This document shows, one piece after another, positions 12,667 to 26,539 of a stretch of 64,000 nucleotides of DNA. A model generated the notes under the pieces. It saw only the letters and a list, made by a program, of their open reading frames with translations. It did no database searches and was not told the DNA's origin. The translations under genes and the position numbers were made by a program. This stretch comes from Seison nebaliae (lineage: Eukaryota > Rotifera > Pararotatoria > Seisonacea > Seisonidae): contig JALJEE010002328.1 of NCBI GenBank assembly GCA_023231475.1, positions 1-64,000 of the forward strand, given 5' to 3'. The first letter of the stretch is position 1. The number at the start of each line of letters is the position of its first letter.

Positions 12667-15600
12667 ATGTTTGAAATTTTAATAAAATTCTTACTACTGA
12701 TATTTATCAGTAATCATGGAATTGGAGTTGATGGAAAAACGAATGGTTTCTTAAAGCCATCTTATATGGATATCGCAAGTAATCGTAGGATCGTTGCTAC
12801 GTCGACTTGTGGTGTTGATTTACCAACTAATCAAACAGAAGAACAATATTGTTTAATTACAGGATTCATTCATGATCATCATTATCGAATGTATGATAAA
12901 TCACAGGGACAAGATCAAGATAATCGTGGTCTTGGATGTGATGTTTGTCAAGAAGTTGGAGATAAATCATTTCCAGCAGAAAATATGGTAGATAAGACAC
13001 CGAATTCTCGATGGCAGTCACCTCCTTTATCGCGTGGGGCCGAATATTCTCGAGTGAATATTACTATCGATTTAGAACAGAAATTCCATGTTGCTTATGT
13101 TTTCATTCGAATGGCAAATTCCCCACGTCCTGGTATGTGGATATTGGAAAAGAGTGACGATTATGGAAAAACGTTTAAGCCTTGGCAATATTTCGCTGAA
13201 GGTCCAAATGATTGTTTGAGAGCATTTAATAGAAGAGCAAAAGAGACGTTCGACTTTGACGATGAAGCAATTTGTTCTACCAGATATTCAAAATCTGTGC
13301 CATTGGAAAATGGAGAGATTGCAATTCGTTTAATTAGCAATCGACCGAGTGCTAGAAATTTCTCGAGATCTGAAGTTCTCCAAGATTGGACGACAGCCAC
13401 ACATGTGAAATTCCAATTTTTACGACCAATCACTTTTGCCGTTTACGCTAAAAGTGGAGATTCCGAGTCGGTTATGCAACGTTATTACTATGCGATTAAC
13501 GAAATCCGTATTGGAGGACGATGTTTGTGTAATGGTCATGCGGATCAATGTGTGGAAACGGAAGTTGATGTAAAGAACGATGAACTTGCTGAGACAACAG
13601 TGAAGAAAGTTGAATATCGTTGTAATTGTCAACATAATACGTGTGGAATGAATTGCGATGAATGTTGTTCCGGTTTTACTGCGAAGAAATGGAGACGATC
13701 ATATTATGATGAAACATTCGAATGTGAACCATGCAATTGTCATCAGCATTCTTTAAAATGTTCATATAATGAGACAATTGAATTGATGAAAATGTCTTTG
13801 GACATTCATGGAGAATTGGGCAGTGGAGGAGTGTGTCAAGAATGTGAACATAATACTGAAGGAATCAATTGTGAAAGATGTAAATTTGGATATTATCGAC
13901 CATTGGGTAAACAATTGACTGATATGGACGCTTGTCAAAAATGTCAATGTGATCATCCACATGCAACTGGTGGTTGTGCAGAAGGTAGTGGAAAATGTGA
14001 ATGTAAAACGAAATATTCAGGAATTAATTGTGATCGATGTGCTGATGGTTATTATGATTATCCAGATTGTAAACCATGTGAATGTAACTTGAATGGAACA
14101 TTAAGTCGAGCATGTAATGCGGAAGGTGGTCGATGTAGTTGTCTTCCAAATTTCCAAGGAGAAAAATGCGATGAATGTGTGGATGGATATTATGGTATTG
14201 ATTGTGCTCCATGTGATTGTGTTAATTCTTATACGGAAACATGTGAAATGGACACAGGTCGATGTCAATGTTATAAGAATTATGATGGATTAAAATGTAC
14301 TAATTGTGCCAAAGGTTATTATGATTATCCGGCATGTCATGTCTGTGATTGTGATAAAAATGGATCAGATATGAATGAGATGTGTGATCAAATTACTGGT
14401 CGTTGTAATTGTCGTGAAGAATTTGATGGAATTGAATGTTCTCAATGTAAGACAGGATATTATGGTTATCCATCATGTCGTTCATGTCAATGTTCCATAT
14501 ATGGATCAACGGATGACAGTTGTTCATTAAATCGTTATACAAATGAACCTCAATGTCATTGTAAACCGAATTTCGCGGGTAATCGGTGTGATCGTTGTGC
14601 TGCTGGATATTTCAATTATCCCGAATGTCATCCATGCAATTGTGTGACACGAGGAGCCGAAGGCATATCTTGCAATGATATTGGTGAATGTCGTTGTCGT
14701 AGTGCCTATTCAGGAAAACAATGTGAACGATGTATCGAAGGATATTATGGTCATCCTGATTGTCGAAAGTGTAATTGTAATCCGGATGGTATTCGAAAAG
14801 GATTCGAGAGATGCAATCAAGATTCATCTGTCTTATGTGAGTGTAAGAAGAATGTCGTCGGACAAATTTGTAATGAATGTCGTTCATCATTTTTTAATTT
14901 ATCACGATCGAATCCTAATGGTTGCGAGGAATGCAATTGTCGAACTGAAGGTACTTTGGGTGAAGTGAATATTTGTGAAACAAATAATGGGAAATGCGAA
15001 TGTAAAATATTTGTAGGTGATGATGAATTTATAGAATCATCATCAGATAACAATATTGATGGCCGTCGGTGTAATAAATGTCGTAGTGGTTTCTATGATT
15101 TTACGGGAAGTGTTTTCGGTTGTAAAGAAACTTGCAATTGTGTCTCATCAACAAATCGACTAGTTGATGGAAATGAATGTGATTCATCAAATGGAAAATG
15201 CTTTTGTAAAGAACATATTCATGGAGATAAATGTGATAGAATCGATGAAGGATATTTTATTCCATTACCAGACATTCTTCACATTCCAGCATCTGAAGCT
15301 AAATATGTTTCATTGAATGAAGATCGAACGTCTTATAGTTATGAAGATTTTGAAGGGGAATCACAAGATGAATTTAAAAAATTGAATAGCGATAAATCAA
15401 CAATTGAGTTCGATTTGAAAGATATAGATAGTAGTGATTATGCTATATTCATTCATTTCGCAATGGATACACCAATCACATTGAATAAATATGCAGATAT
15501 TAAATTATTAACATCAAAAAATGAAATTATTGATGATTATCGATTTAGTATTCTCTTATCACCCAACGAATCAGCAAAGAGATTAGAAAATAAGAAATCT

Positions 15601-18600
15601 CAATCAGTTTTCATTCATTTACCTCCAAACACCGAAGATGTTTCTAATCGATTGCAAGTGAAATCTGATTTCAACATCACTATAAAGAAATTAGTTTTAG
15701 TTCCGAAACAATTTATGGATTTAGATGTGTTGAAAACGTCGAATGTAATTAAACGACCATGTTTAGCTGAAGAATTCCAATCGGATTCCAATGTCGCTTG
15801 TATACATTATATTTATGAGAATATCGATGACATCACCGAACCATCACGTGAAGCATATGTGTTGAAAGAGGATGAGGATTTATTTAATGGAAAAATGGAT
15901 CAGTTGAATCCTGCTAATTATACATTCGGCTCTAATTTTTATGATGAAAATATCGATGAAAATGAAGTGAAAGATGATGATAAGAATACGGTTGGATGGA
16001 TGTACAATGAATATGATTATGATGTGAATGGAACATTTGGTCTGAACGAGAAAGACGAAGAGACGGAATTTCATGAGAATGAATCGGAAGTTAAATTACA
16101 AAAAATTCTCAAACTCAAAAACCGATTGACAAGATTAAATAAAGATCAATATCAATTAATTTATAAAACATCAGCACCAGGATTTGACTTGTATCATGTA
16201 CTCATCGAATATCATGGATGTACGGAGAACGATGATGAAGATTTAAATAAAATGATTTATGTTAGTGGAACAGTCTATGATAAACAACGGTTAGACGAAG
16301 TGAATTATGAAGCAACAGAAATTGGATTCACATTACTTCCATGTCCATATTCGTCGGTTTGTCGAACGATAGGTAAAATTGAATCTGTTCCAGCACAAAT
16401 GAGATTAAGTGGAGAGACGTTTGTTTCTCTCGATGTATGGGACTCGCTCGATGAGAAGAATCAATGTTTAATTTCAAATATTCGATTATTTCCCAAAAGG
16501 AAATTTCATATGAATCAGTTAAAACCGTTTGAAGAATGTATCGCCAGAAATGGTGAATGTCTCGAAGATGCTACTGGTAGTGATTATGTAAAGAAGTATC
16601 GAGATAATTTAGGAGATTCTGATGAAAAGAATAATGAGAATTCGAAAACTTTCCCCAACGTAGTAACATTGACAGCGAAAGATTCAGATCAACCGATTAT
16701 TCGTCGAATTCCATATTCTTCACCGATCGTTCCATTAGATAATGAGCAACTGGATCATGTGACATTTCGTGTGGAGAATAATAATTTGATTGATAAACAA
16801 CATATTGATTATTATATTATCGTAAAATATTATCAACCAGAATCTGGTCATATTGACATCGATGTGGAATTGCAAGACGAATATAGTTATGCCTCCAATA
16901 ATCCGGGAGCTAAAGGAAAATTATCATTAAATCATTGTCTCTCCAAAGAAGGATGTCGTGCCATTGTTTATCCAGTCGAAAGTGAAAAATCCAGCGACGG
17001 TTCGATTACCGATAAGCAAATACAAATTCCTATTGGAAATGTCACATCGAAACTTTATACTATTTTTCATCCGATTACTCATGTCAAGTTAACAACATCT
17101 GCTAAGGATAAAGCGTCGAAGCATAATAATGGATTATCAAAGAGAACATTCATTGATTATATTTCACTAGTACCAAAAGATAACGATAATAGTAATTCAA
17201 ATAAATTTCTATATGATCTTCTCACACCAGGCGGTTTAAGTGAGAAAAAAGATTTTGAGAAATGTTTAATTTCCGATTCGACATTCGAAATTAATCCACA
17301 ATTAGTAAACGATGATGATTTCTGCAGAAGATCAACTTTGTCACTTTTAACTTTCAACCAATTGCCATCGTTTCAGATCGAGAAATGTAATTGCGATCTT
17401 GATGGAACGGTGGAAGATGAAATGGAAAATTGTTCATCATTTGGAGGAAATTGTAAGTGTAAATCGAACGATATTGTTGGAAGGCGTTGTGATGTTTGTG
17501 CACCTGGAATGATAAAATTTCCTGAATGCGTTAAATGTAATTGTACGAGTGGATTATGTTTGGAGGACGGAACTTGTACCTGTCCCAAAGGATTCAAACA
17601 AAGCGACGATTGTAACGAATGTGATGATGGTTATTACGGTTTTGATGAAAGACAAGCATGTTCTTCATGTAATTGCAACGAACAAGGACTAACTTCAAAG
17701 GCGTTAGAAAATCGATTCACAAAAATTTTTGGTTCATCTCAAAAATATATTTATTCTTGTAATCATCGAAATGGTCAATGTGACTGTCGAGAGAATATTG
17801 GTGGACGGCGTTGTGATCAATGTAAGGCAGGCTATTGGAATTATCCTGAATGTAAAAAATGTGATTGTAACATTGATGGCGTTACTGATGGAATATGTTC
17901 ACAAAAGAGTGGCGAATGTCTGTGTAAATCAAATGTGGTTGGTAGTCAATGTAATGAATGTAAATCGGGTACATTCGATTTAAATGCGTTACATGTTACT
18001 GGTTGCATCGAATGTTATTGTTCGGGTGTGACAAATAAATGTTCAGCAATTAATATGACAAAACAATCACATGATTTATCCCAATTATCAGGAAAGAAAG
18101 TCTATTTAGAAAATTTGGAATCGATTGAAAATTCGGACGATTTAGAAAAGTTATGCAATAAGAACATTATTGATGATCCATCAAATAATTATTTTACTAT
18201 TAATGAGTCGGTTGATATCGATGCAAATGTGAGTGATAGTCGATTATATTACAAAATTGATGGGAATGAATTTTTCAAACAATTTCCTGCATTACAAGCA
18301 ATTGATGGAGAGTTGAATGGAGAATTTGAAGTTGAATCTGTTGATGATTCAATTCAATCGAATGGTCAAAATTGTCTAATCTTAAAAAGTAAAGACAATG
18401 AACTGTTAGGAAACGGAATGGTGGTCGGTTGGCATTGTTCTCTATTATCTGGAAACTTATTTAATTATAATGTCAAATTTCAATCATCGAACGATTGGAC
18501 GATTTTATGTGGAAATGAGAAGGAATTAAGTCGGAAAATACTTTTAAGTATTTTATCGAATTTGGATTATGTTCTCTTAAGTGCTCAATCATTTGATAAT

Positions 18601-21600
18601 CAAATCAAAACGAAATTGATGAAATTGAATTTTAATGAAGGTGCAGCATTCCCATCAAACGATGATAAGTACCGAATTGAATCTTGTTCATGTCCGATCG
18701 GTTCGCATTATAATGGAAATTCATGTAATTCTTGTGAGTCTGGTTATCATTATACCAAGATTAATAATGTGGCATATTCAGAGAATGATGAGTTCATTTC
18801 TAACAAATATCAAATCTTATCTTGTACAGCGTGTAATTGTTATGGTCATACGAATGAATGTGATATTAATAGTGGGGAATGTGTGGATTGTGGAGGAAAT
18901 ACGAATGGAACAAATTGTGAAAATTGTTTACTGGGACATTATCGATCTATTAATGATCCAAGAATTGCATGTCGGTCTTGTTCTTGTCCTTCTGAAATTA
19001 ATAATTATGCCTTGGCATGTGAAGTGCCATCAGAAGAGTATAAGAAATGTTTGTGTATGGAAGGTTATCAAGGAAAGAATTGTGAAGCGTGTGCTAATGG
19101 TTATTATGGTGATCCGATGGTGGATGGTGATTCTTGTAATAAATGTGAGTGTAACGACAATTTAGATTTGAATGAACCATATGCTTGTGACGATCGTACG
19201 GGAGAATGTTTAATTTGTGGATATAATACTGATGGTGAGAAATGTGACCGATGTACCGATTGGTATTATGGTGATCCATTGGGAAAGAATTGTACATTAT
19301 GTTCTTGTAATTCATGTGGATCATCTGAATGTGATATAAATGATGGTTCTTGTACTTGTCTGCCGAATGTTTTAGGTGAACATTGTGATCAGTGTGCACC
19401 AAATTATTATGGTATTAATATCGATTGTGAAGGTTGTCATCCATGTCAATGTTCGGTTGCATCGAGATCATTCGTTTGTAATAATATCACTGGACAATGT
19501 GATTGTAAAGATGGTGTGGAAGGTGTGAATTGTGATCGGTGTAAATCTGGTTATTTCAACTATACAGAAAATGGTTGTGAAAAATGTAAATGTGATATTG
19601 CTGGTACATCACCCGGATTGACATGCAATAATGTAACTGGACAGTGTGATTGCTTACCAGGTGTTACTGGAGAACGATGCACCGATTGTGCCCCACGATA
19701 TATCATTAATAAAGAACATGGATGTGTTGCATGTGATTCTTGCGTCAATGAATTATTGGACTCAATGGATGTGATTGACGGTAAACTGAATAAATCGAGA
19801 GATAATCTCGATAAAGTTTCCATTAGTGTAAACGCAATTGAAATGGTGGGTAATATTAAAAATGAAATGAATGAAATTGAGAAGAAAGTGAAAGAATTGG
19901 AAGATCCACAAATGCAGAAAACCATTCGAGAAACTGAAGATAAATATCGAAAGTTGCAAAAAGATACGGATACTCAGAACTTATTAATAAAACATTGGAA
20001 GAATGTGACAACTACAACAATAGAAAACAAAGAAGAATTAAAAAATAAAATTTTAGACAATGAGAGAGATATGAAAAATACAACGAATGAATTACATCGA
20101 TTATATTCGGAAGCAGTTAATGTTAATAAAGAATTGAAAGACAGTATTTCTCGTTATCGAACAATACCATTACCACCACAGTTAAATAACACAATCGATT
20201 ATATTATACAGAATACAAAAGATTTGAGAAATGATGTAAATCGTGAACGTCTTCAAGAATTAAAAGTGAAATTAAGTGAAGGAGATGAAAGTTTTAAGGA
20301 ATTAAATAAAAGTTTGATTGAAAGTCAAAAGAAATTGAATGGAATTCAAGACAATTTAAAGAAGTTTGAAGTTGATCATTTGGACGGTATCAAAGACCGT
20401 GTGGATGAAGCGCAGAGTTATGTCAATTCATTTTATGAAGAGAACTCATTAGCCGAGCGTACGATAAACAAACAAAAAGTTGATCAATTGAAAAAGAAAT
20501 GGAATGAATTATCGAATTTGAAGAAAGAGAACGAAGAACGATTGAATGATGCCAAGTCACAATTAGCATCGTATGAGACGAATTTAAATGAGATTCTTAA
20601 TGGAGATGATGGGAAATTGAAGAATATTGAGGAATCTTTAACTGAAATTGACGAATTGATCAATGATGGAAAAACGAATTTGGAAGAAATGATTAAAGAG
20701 AACGGTGAATTTCCATTAGCAATTCAAATGTTAAATAATGAAATTGTTGATTTTGAAAAGAAAGTTAACGAATTATTACCTGAAGACCAAATGAAATCAG
20801 ATGTAGATCGTTTAACTGATTCTATTATCGCTTATACCGAAATTGCAGAGAATTTAGAGAATTATACGAATAATATGAACGAAATTGAAAAGATCCATAA
20901 TCAAGTTAATAAAAGTTGGATCGATTATTTGGAAAAAGAGAAGAAGGAAGTTACTCTCAATGATATGATAAGTGAATTGGATGATCGAACGAATCAGTTG
21001 AAATTTTTCAAAGAAAATGAATTGGAATTGAAATTGAATGAATTGGATATTTCCAAATCAGACATAAATGAGATTAATTCCGATTTAGCTGAATTATCGA
21101 AAGATATCGAATTGATTAATAAAGAAATTGATGAATTGGAGGATGATCATGAGAAGATATCCATACAAGATGAATTGAGTACTTTAAAAACGTTACGAGA
21201 TGATTTGAAAGAAGATGTTGAGGAACGTGACAATAAATTGAAAGAGATGAAAGTGAAAGTTGAGAAACTTCAAAATGAATTTAATAATATGGAACAAGAG
21301 GAGCAGAGCAATATTCTCTTCCGAAATTCCGCTCATGAAAAAATTAACAATTTGGAGAAAGATCTCGATGAATTGATTGAAGAGTCTTATACGATTAACA
21401 ACTTAGAAAGTGAATTGAATGAGTTACAGAATGATTTGCAGACTGATATGAATAAGTTGAATAATTTAGTGACGCAAGCTGAAATTGAAGCGGGTTCAAT
21501 GAAAGCCCCAGTCAAATTTAGTGGTGACTCAGCAATGGAACTAAATGTGCCAGTTGACTTAACCGGATATTCGAAAATCGGTGCAAATATTAAACCGTCA

Positions 21601-23638
21601 TATGATGCATCAAGTGGATTGATTTATTTTATGGGAAACAAGGAATCGGAATCAATGTCAAAACAACGATATCGACGTGAAAGTAATGCTGAAAGTGAGA
21701 GTGAGAATGTTGAAGATTTCCAAACGATTGATCGTAAATCTGATTATATTGCATTAATCTTAGAGAATGGTAAACCATTCTATTTGTTTAAAACTGCTGA
21801 TATAAATAGTGATAGTATGAATAAGAATGAAGTGCAAAAAATTGAGCTGAGTGAAAATGCATGTCCTCCCAATGAATGGACATCCATCGAAGTCGAACGA
21901 TATGGATCAATTATTCGTTATAAAGTTAATAATGAATCAAATGTGAAAGATATTCTGGAGGAGAATCCGGGTAAATTCTCGATGGATATGGGTAAAGATG
22001 TAATTCTTCATATAGGAGGTCAACAAAAAAATTATTTTTATCCTTTCCATTTGAAAGAAATTCCACCCTTTCAAGGATCGGTCGATAGTTTATTAATTAA
22101 TGATGAAATTTATCCTTTATGGAATTTCACGAAAGCCGAGAAGATTGCTGCTGATTATGTACGAGAAACTACTGAATTTACTCAATCCGTTGCTGGTTTT
22201 CATTTGAACGACGATGCATATTTACAAATGGACCCCATTCATGACACAGCGGAATATCATGTTCATTTTATGACAGATAAACCGGATAATAGTATTTTCT
22301 TCAAACCACCACTTCGAGGTTATGATGATTGGGCATTTGTTCTTTTTATGCGAAATTGGCAATTGAAATTAGCTAAAGGAAATTTTGGAGATTTTACTGA
22401 ATTTTCGTTTGATAAGATTCTCATCGAACCAAATCAAATATATCAATTACAAATCATTTTCTTCTTCCGTAATAGATGTGGTGTTAATGTGACATTGGTT
22501 AAACAATCGGATTTGGAAGTAACTGAATTTCATGAACTCTCAAATGGAATTTTCGACTGTTATGACGTTACGAAAACTCCAAGATTCTTTGGGCAAGGAA
22601 GTGAAGAATTTGTGGGTCTTAATTATCCAAAAACATTTTCTGGTTGCATTCTCAAATTTGGTAATCCTTACGCATTCAACAAAGACCAATTAGAAGGAAA
22701 TAATTATATTCGAGATGGAGTAATCAGTACATGTTCATCGACGAAAAAATCAAAAAAACAACGACAATTGTCAATCGAATCTGATGGTTTTGTTGAATTA
22801 CAGAATCAGGAGAAAGGCTTTATGAAAAATTCTTATTTTACAATGACATTCCAATTTGCTACTTATCAACCTATGAACAATTGGTTCAAAGGAATCAATA
22901 AAGATTTCTTATTTACTATTGATCAAAATGAAACAATCATTTTCTCATTTTATTTGGGAGAAAGGAAATTGTATTCTTTCCAATTAGAAAACGACAATTT
23001 AAGCAATCGTCGCTATTATATGTTAACGATTATTTTTGATGGAGAACTGTTAACTTTTGTTATATAATTCTAAACTTAATTGTTCTTCTCTCTCTTTCTC
23101 TTTTAGCATGAAAACTTATTTAGATGAAGAATATCGTGAGAGAAATGTTGGAATATTAAGAGAGAATGGCATCGATTTATCTTATTTTGATTTCGAACGA
23201 ATAATTCTTGGCGCGGATACTGACGCAATTAATAATGATAAATTAAAATCAGAAATTGGAAGCAATGCACAAACAATTCATGGATGCTTGAAAAATTTTG
23301 TTATTAATGACAAGTTAGTTTCTGATTTCTTTCCTTCCTCTTTTTTCTTTTATTTCCAACCATACATTTTTTCAATAAAGAAATGATGAGAGAAACTTTC
23401 TCCTGAAATTCGTTATTCAATAATATTTTCATTCTGATTATCATTATTTTTCTTGTCATATATATCTAAAGATCACATTCATATTACTCACATTTATCTT
23501 TTTCTTTTGTTTAGATTATATGACTTTTCTACGGATATTCTAAGGTCGAAGAATGTCAAGTATAATATGTGCACATTAAATAAATCGGCGTTACGGCGAT
23601 CCAGACAATTCAAATCATTCGATGTCTTGTCTTCTTAA
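12667..23638 (+). CDS. LanA: Laminin alpha chain (alpha-3/5, LanA type) ending after LG3
   Basis: Secreted basement-membrane subunit that assembles with beta and gamma chains. Exons: 12667-23048 (10.4 kb), 23107-23313, 23515-23638, about 3570 aa. Order by residue: signal peptide 1-20, LN domain about 30-288, laminin-EGF repeats 288-868, a long L4b-like region 868-1573, EGF repeats to 1783, a smaller L4a-like domain to 1998, EGF repeats to 2358, coiled coil 2360-2944, LG1 2945-3155, LG2 to 3350, LG3 to about 3555. The two-IV-domain order fits alpha-3/5 rather than alpha-1/2. The last exon encodes the end of LG3, a final Cys in MCTLNKSALRR, then a stop, so LG4-5 is absent. A polyadenylation signal follows at 23668. 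Confidence 0.93.
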
Positions 23639-23667
23639 TTTTCTTATGGTGCTTGATATACGTGAGA

Positions 23668-23673
23668 AATAAA
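23668..23673 (+). terminator. Polyadenylation signal of the laminin gene
   Basis: AATAAA 30 bp after the stop codon of the last laminin exon. Its spacing supports this being the true gene end rather than an exon leading on to LG4-5. Confidence 0.65.
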
Positions 23674-24688
23674 CGACATTCAAAGTATTAGACGTCATTT
23701 TTTTTGAAGTGAAATATAATGCTGAAGAACTATGAGAAAATTGCGATATTTTTCCCTCTTAAATTCCTTTTTTTATTCCAATTATATTGATTTCTGTGTT
23801 AAGAAAGGAATTCTTTCCTGTTCTATTTAGATTAGTTAAAATATTCTTCACGACCTTCGTATTCCGTCTAATGAAAGATTTAATAAAACATTTCAATAAA
23901 AACACAAAATTCTCTCCCCCGAATTCTCGCAATAAATCGAAATTGTATCTTTAAACGTCAAATCAGTGGGACTAGAAGGACAGGTAGCAGAACTCGAATA
24001 TATATCATCTAAACTTTTCGTCAGTTTTACAAAGAAAATTATGTTTCTTAAAGATATGTTACGTATTTCGGAATTTTATATGATTAAAGTGCAAGATTCA
24101 TCTAATCCAAAGAAGTACAAATGAAGGAAATTTGTCGGAAAACTATGGAAAATAACAATAATTAATTGAAATATTGGGATTGATTTTGGGAGTTAGAAGA
24201 CTATAAATTACCAAATTCTTTATAAGGCACTACATGTGAATTCGCATGAAACTCAATAGTCTCATCACAATTTTCTTTTTAGTATTATATTCTTATTATT
24301 TTAGGTACGAGAATTTGAAAAAGAAGAATTTTCCCAAGAATTATCTTATTCGAGACATAATGACATTATCTCGATATTCCTGAAAATTATGATAGTTTGT
24401 CTCATTAAATGTCAATGAATTTTTCGTTAGAGAAGTATTATATAAAGGAGAAAAAATAAAGTAGAACGACTACCTATCTGTCTCTCTTATGAACATCTAA
24501 AGTTATTGAGAGTGGAACGATAAGACTATTGGAACAATGTGTCGTTTAATTAATATGTATGAATACAATTAATACTTTATCTCTATCATGTTCCCTTTCT
24601 CTAGAGAATTTTATCATCAGAATTACAATCAACTATTCCTCTAAAAAAAAACATAAAAGATTCGTGATAATTATTTCAAAAAATCCAA
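23674..24688. other. Intergenic
   Basis: About 1 kb of AT-rich DNA. I looked for LG4 or LG5 laminin motifs in all frames and saw none. No other coding signal is visible. Confidence 0.55.
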
Positions 24689-25057
24689 ATGAATTCCATC
24701 TCTACTTATTTCCTTCTCGTTTGTGTGATAAGGATGTTAGCGAATGTCGGATGTCTCCATTTAAATGGTCCTATATCAGAAGACCAGTTCCCGCTAAAAA
24801 GTATTCCAATGGCACCAATGGAAAAACAAGGCATTCCCCAAAATCTTTTCTCGTTTATCGTTCGACGACTAGTGCGGAAAATACTAAATGAACAACGTGT
24901 CCAAACTAACACACCTAATGACGAAAATTTTGTCAATGGAATAGTTTGTGTTTATTGTTAATAATTCATTCTTAATTCTTTTCATTTCAGACCGATCAAT
25001 TAGTGGAACATTCTCGATATCGATCTTTAATATAAATTCGATATCCCAGTAACTTAA
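24689..25057 (+). CDS. Putative secreted peptide precursor, unknown family
   Basis: Two exons: 24689-24912 or so and 25010-25057, joined in phase 0 across a short GTTTGT...CAG intron, about 100 aa. The first 22 residues look like a signal peptide (STYFLLVCVIRMLANV core ending in GC). The remainder is small and polar, with a dibasic VRR and a basic amphipathic stretch (LVRKILNEQRVQ), and ends SRYRSLI. Dibasic sites and size suggest a neuropeptide or hormone precursor. I recognise no family. Support is moderate: the splice makes sense but no homology backs it. Confidence 0.45.
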
Positions 25058-25259
25058 TCTGAAAATTTTTTATCTTTAATAAAAAAATCCATAACAATTT
25101 TTAATAAATTTTTCAACTTTTCGTGAATTTATTCCTTATTTCCATTAATGACTAGATTAACTTAAATTTAGAAAGAATTTTTTTGGTAGAAATATAAAAA
25201 CGAATGAATAAAAATTTATAGACAAGAAGAGAGTTGAAAAGTATTAAATTGAATGATAT

Positions 25260-26095
25260 TCAAAACCCGGGAACTACAAAATTAATGTTGTCCATAATAT
25301 TTTTACGTATCTCCCAAGACGATTTTATTTCACTTATTGGTCTTCGTTTAACCATGTCGTACCCGTTTAATTGATGAATTATCATTTCTTTTAATTGATC
25401 ACTCTCTTCGTTGTGATTAAATTCGGCATCTTCCTCCAATTCCGCTAATAATTGTGACGTTTCAGGAATGACATTGTATCGTTTGGCTGGCAATCTGACA
25501 AGACCCATACGTGTCGTTAAGGCTGTTAAACTTCCGATAGTTGTCAGAAAAGAATCCATTAAATAATCTCTTGTTCCTGTGATGACAATGGCAGAATATT
25601 CGTTTTCTTTACATTTCTCTCCTACAACTGTTAAAGCTTCACCTACCAATGCAACATGTGCCGCAATATCTTCTATAGTACTCTGCACCTATATTGGAGG
25701 AGGAAAGATGATAGAAATAAATTGTAAAAACTTATGATCAACTTCACAATGATCGACACATTTGGCTGTTAATAATTCGGATGGTTTCACTTTATTTTCA
25801 TCCGATTCCAATTGTTGTTTCAATCGTCTCTTCCATTTCCTTTTCGAATTATAATCTAAACCTTCGAACATTCGTTTCGCCTCATCATTTATTTCATCAG
25901 ATGACAAATGAGGTTGCGCTTGTGCAATCTCTTGAGATATGCTATGAATAAAAAAATTCATAAATAAATTTTCATTTGCTGCCTAATATCATTAATTGTC
26001 ACGATAATGAATATTATTGTCAAGTTAACTTTAACATTGTCAGTCAAACGACGTCGTTTATCTCCTGCATTCGTTCCCGATGTTCGTCTGCTCAT
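25260..26095 (-). CDS. HMGXB4: HMGXB4-like HMG-box protein, short form
   Basis: Nuclear chromatin-associated protein. Exons: 26095-26036, 25982-25743, 25688-25260, about 242 aa. A short basic N-terminus (KRRR) precedes an HMG box (FFIHSISQEIAQAQPH ... SKRKWKRRL, residues about 25-80). The C-terminal domain has HVALVGEALTVVGE, ITGTRDYLMDSFL and ends NINFVVPGF, matching the HMGXB4 C-terminus, where a 'NIAYIMPGL'-like end is known. Vertebrate HMGXB4 is several hundred residues longer, with a long N-terminal region that is missing here. It lies in the same orientation as the RRM gene 445 bp upstream. Confidence 0.7.
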
Positions 26096-26539
26096 TCTTT
26101 TTTTATTTCACTTTAATAAAAAGGAATATTGCAGCTAAAAATTTTGGTGGAAATTAAAAAAAAAAGTAATATGTTCTGAAGAAAAATTATTGATAAGTTA
26201 TAAAAAAAGAACATAATAATTTATAATTATAAATAAAAATTTTGAAAATAAATTTAAGAGAATGTTATGGATAAATTGGCCGATATCATTCAATTTATTA
26301 AACTTTCGATTGTTTCATAATGAACAATATCTCGTCTTCTCAACAACATTAGCAACATTATTCAACTTGGCATGGCATATGCATTTCCTGGGACCTTATG
26401 CATTGGCTATTTATCTCGGAGGTCTAGGAGTGACCGAAATTAATATTGAATAAAATGACGATAACGAGCAAGAAGAAGAATGAAGTCATTTCACATTTCT
26501 TCATATTTTATGAAAACATTTTTATTTTAAATAAAATTC
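26096..26539. other. Intergenic, with one doubtful hydrophobic ORF
   Basis: Between two minus-strand genes. A plus-strand frame at 26262-26453 encodes 63 hydrophobic residues (ends LGGLGVTEINIE). No family match or splice support is seen, so it is not called as a gene. The region should contain the HMGXB4-like promoter. Confidence 0.45.

Noticed and set aside
18635-19165. 176-aa ORF and other long frames inside laminin
   Set aside because: Shadow frames of the Cys-rich EGF repeats; composition (Val/Ile from TGT shifts) is an artefact of the real frame.
24706-24936. 76-aa minus-strand ORF
   Set aside because: Antisense shadow of the putative secreted peptide exon; no signal peptide or splice sites of its own.
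26262-26453. 63-aa hydrophobic plus-strand ORF
   Set aside because: It looked briefly like a small mitochondrial membrane protein (TOM7-like IYLG), but no frame or splice gives the rest of the family motif.
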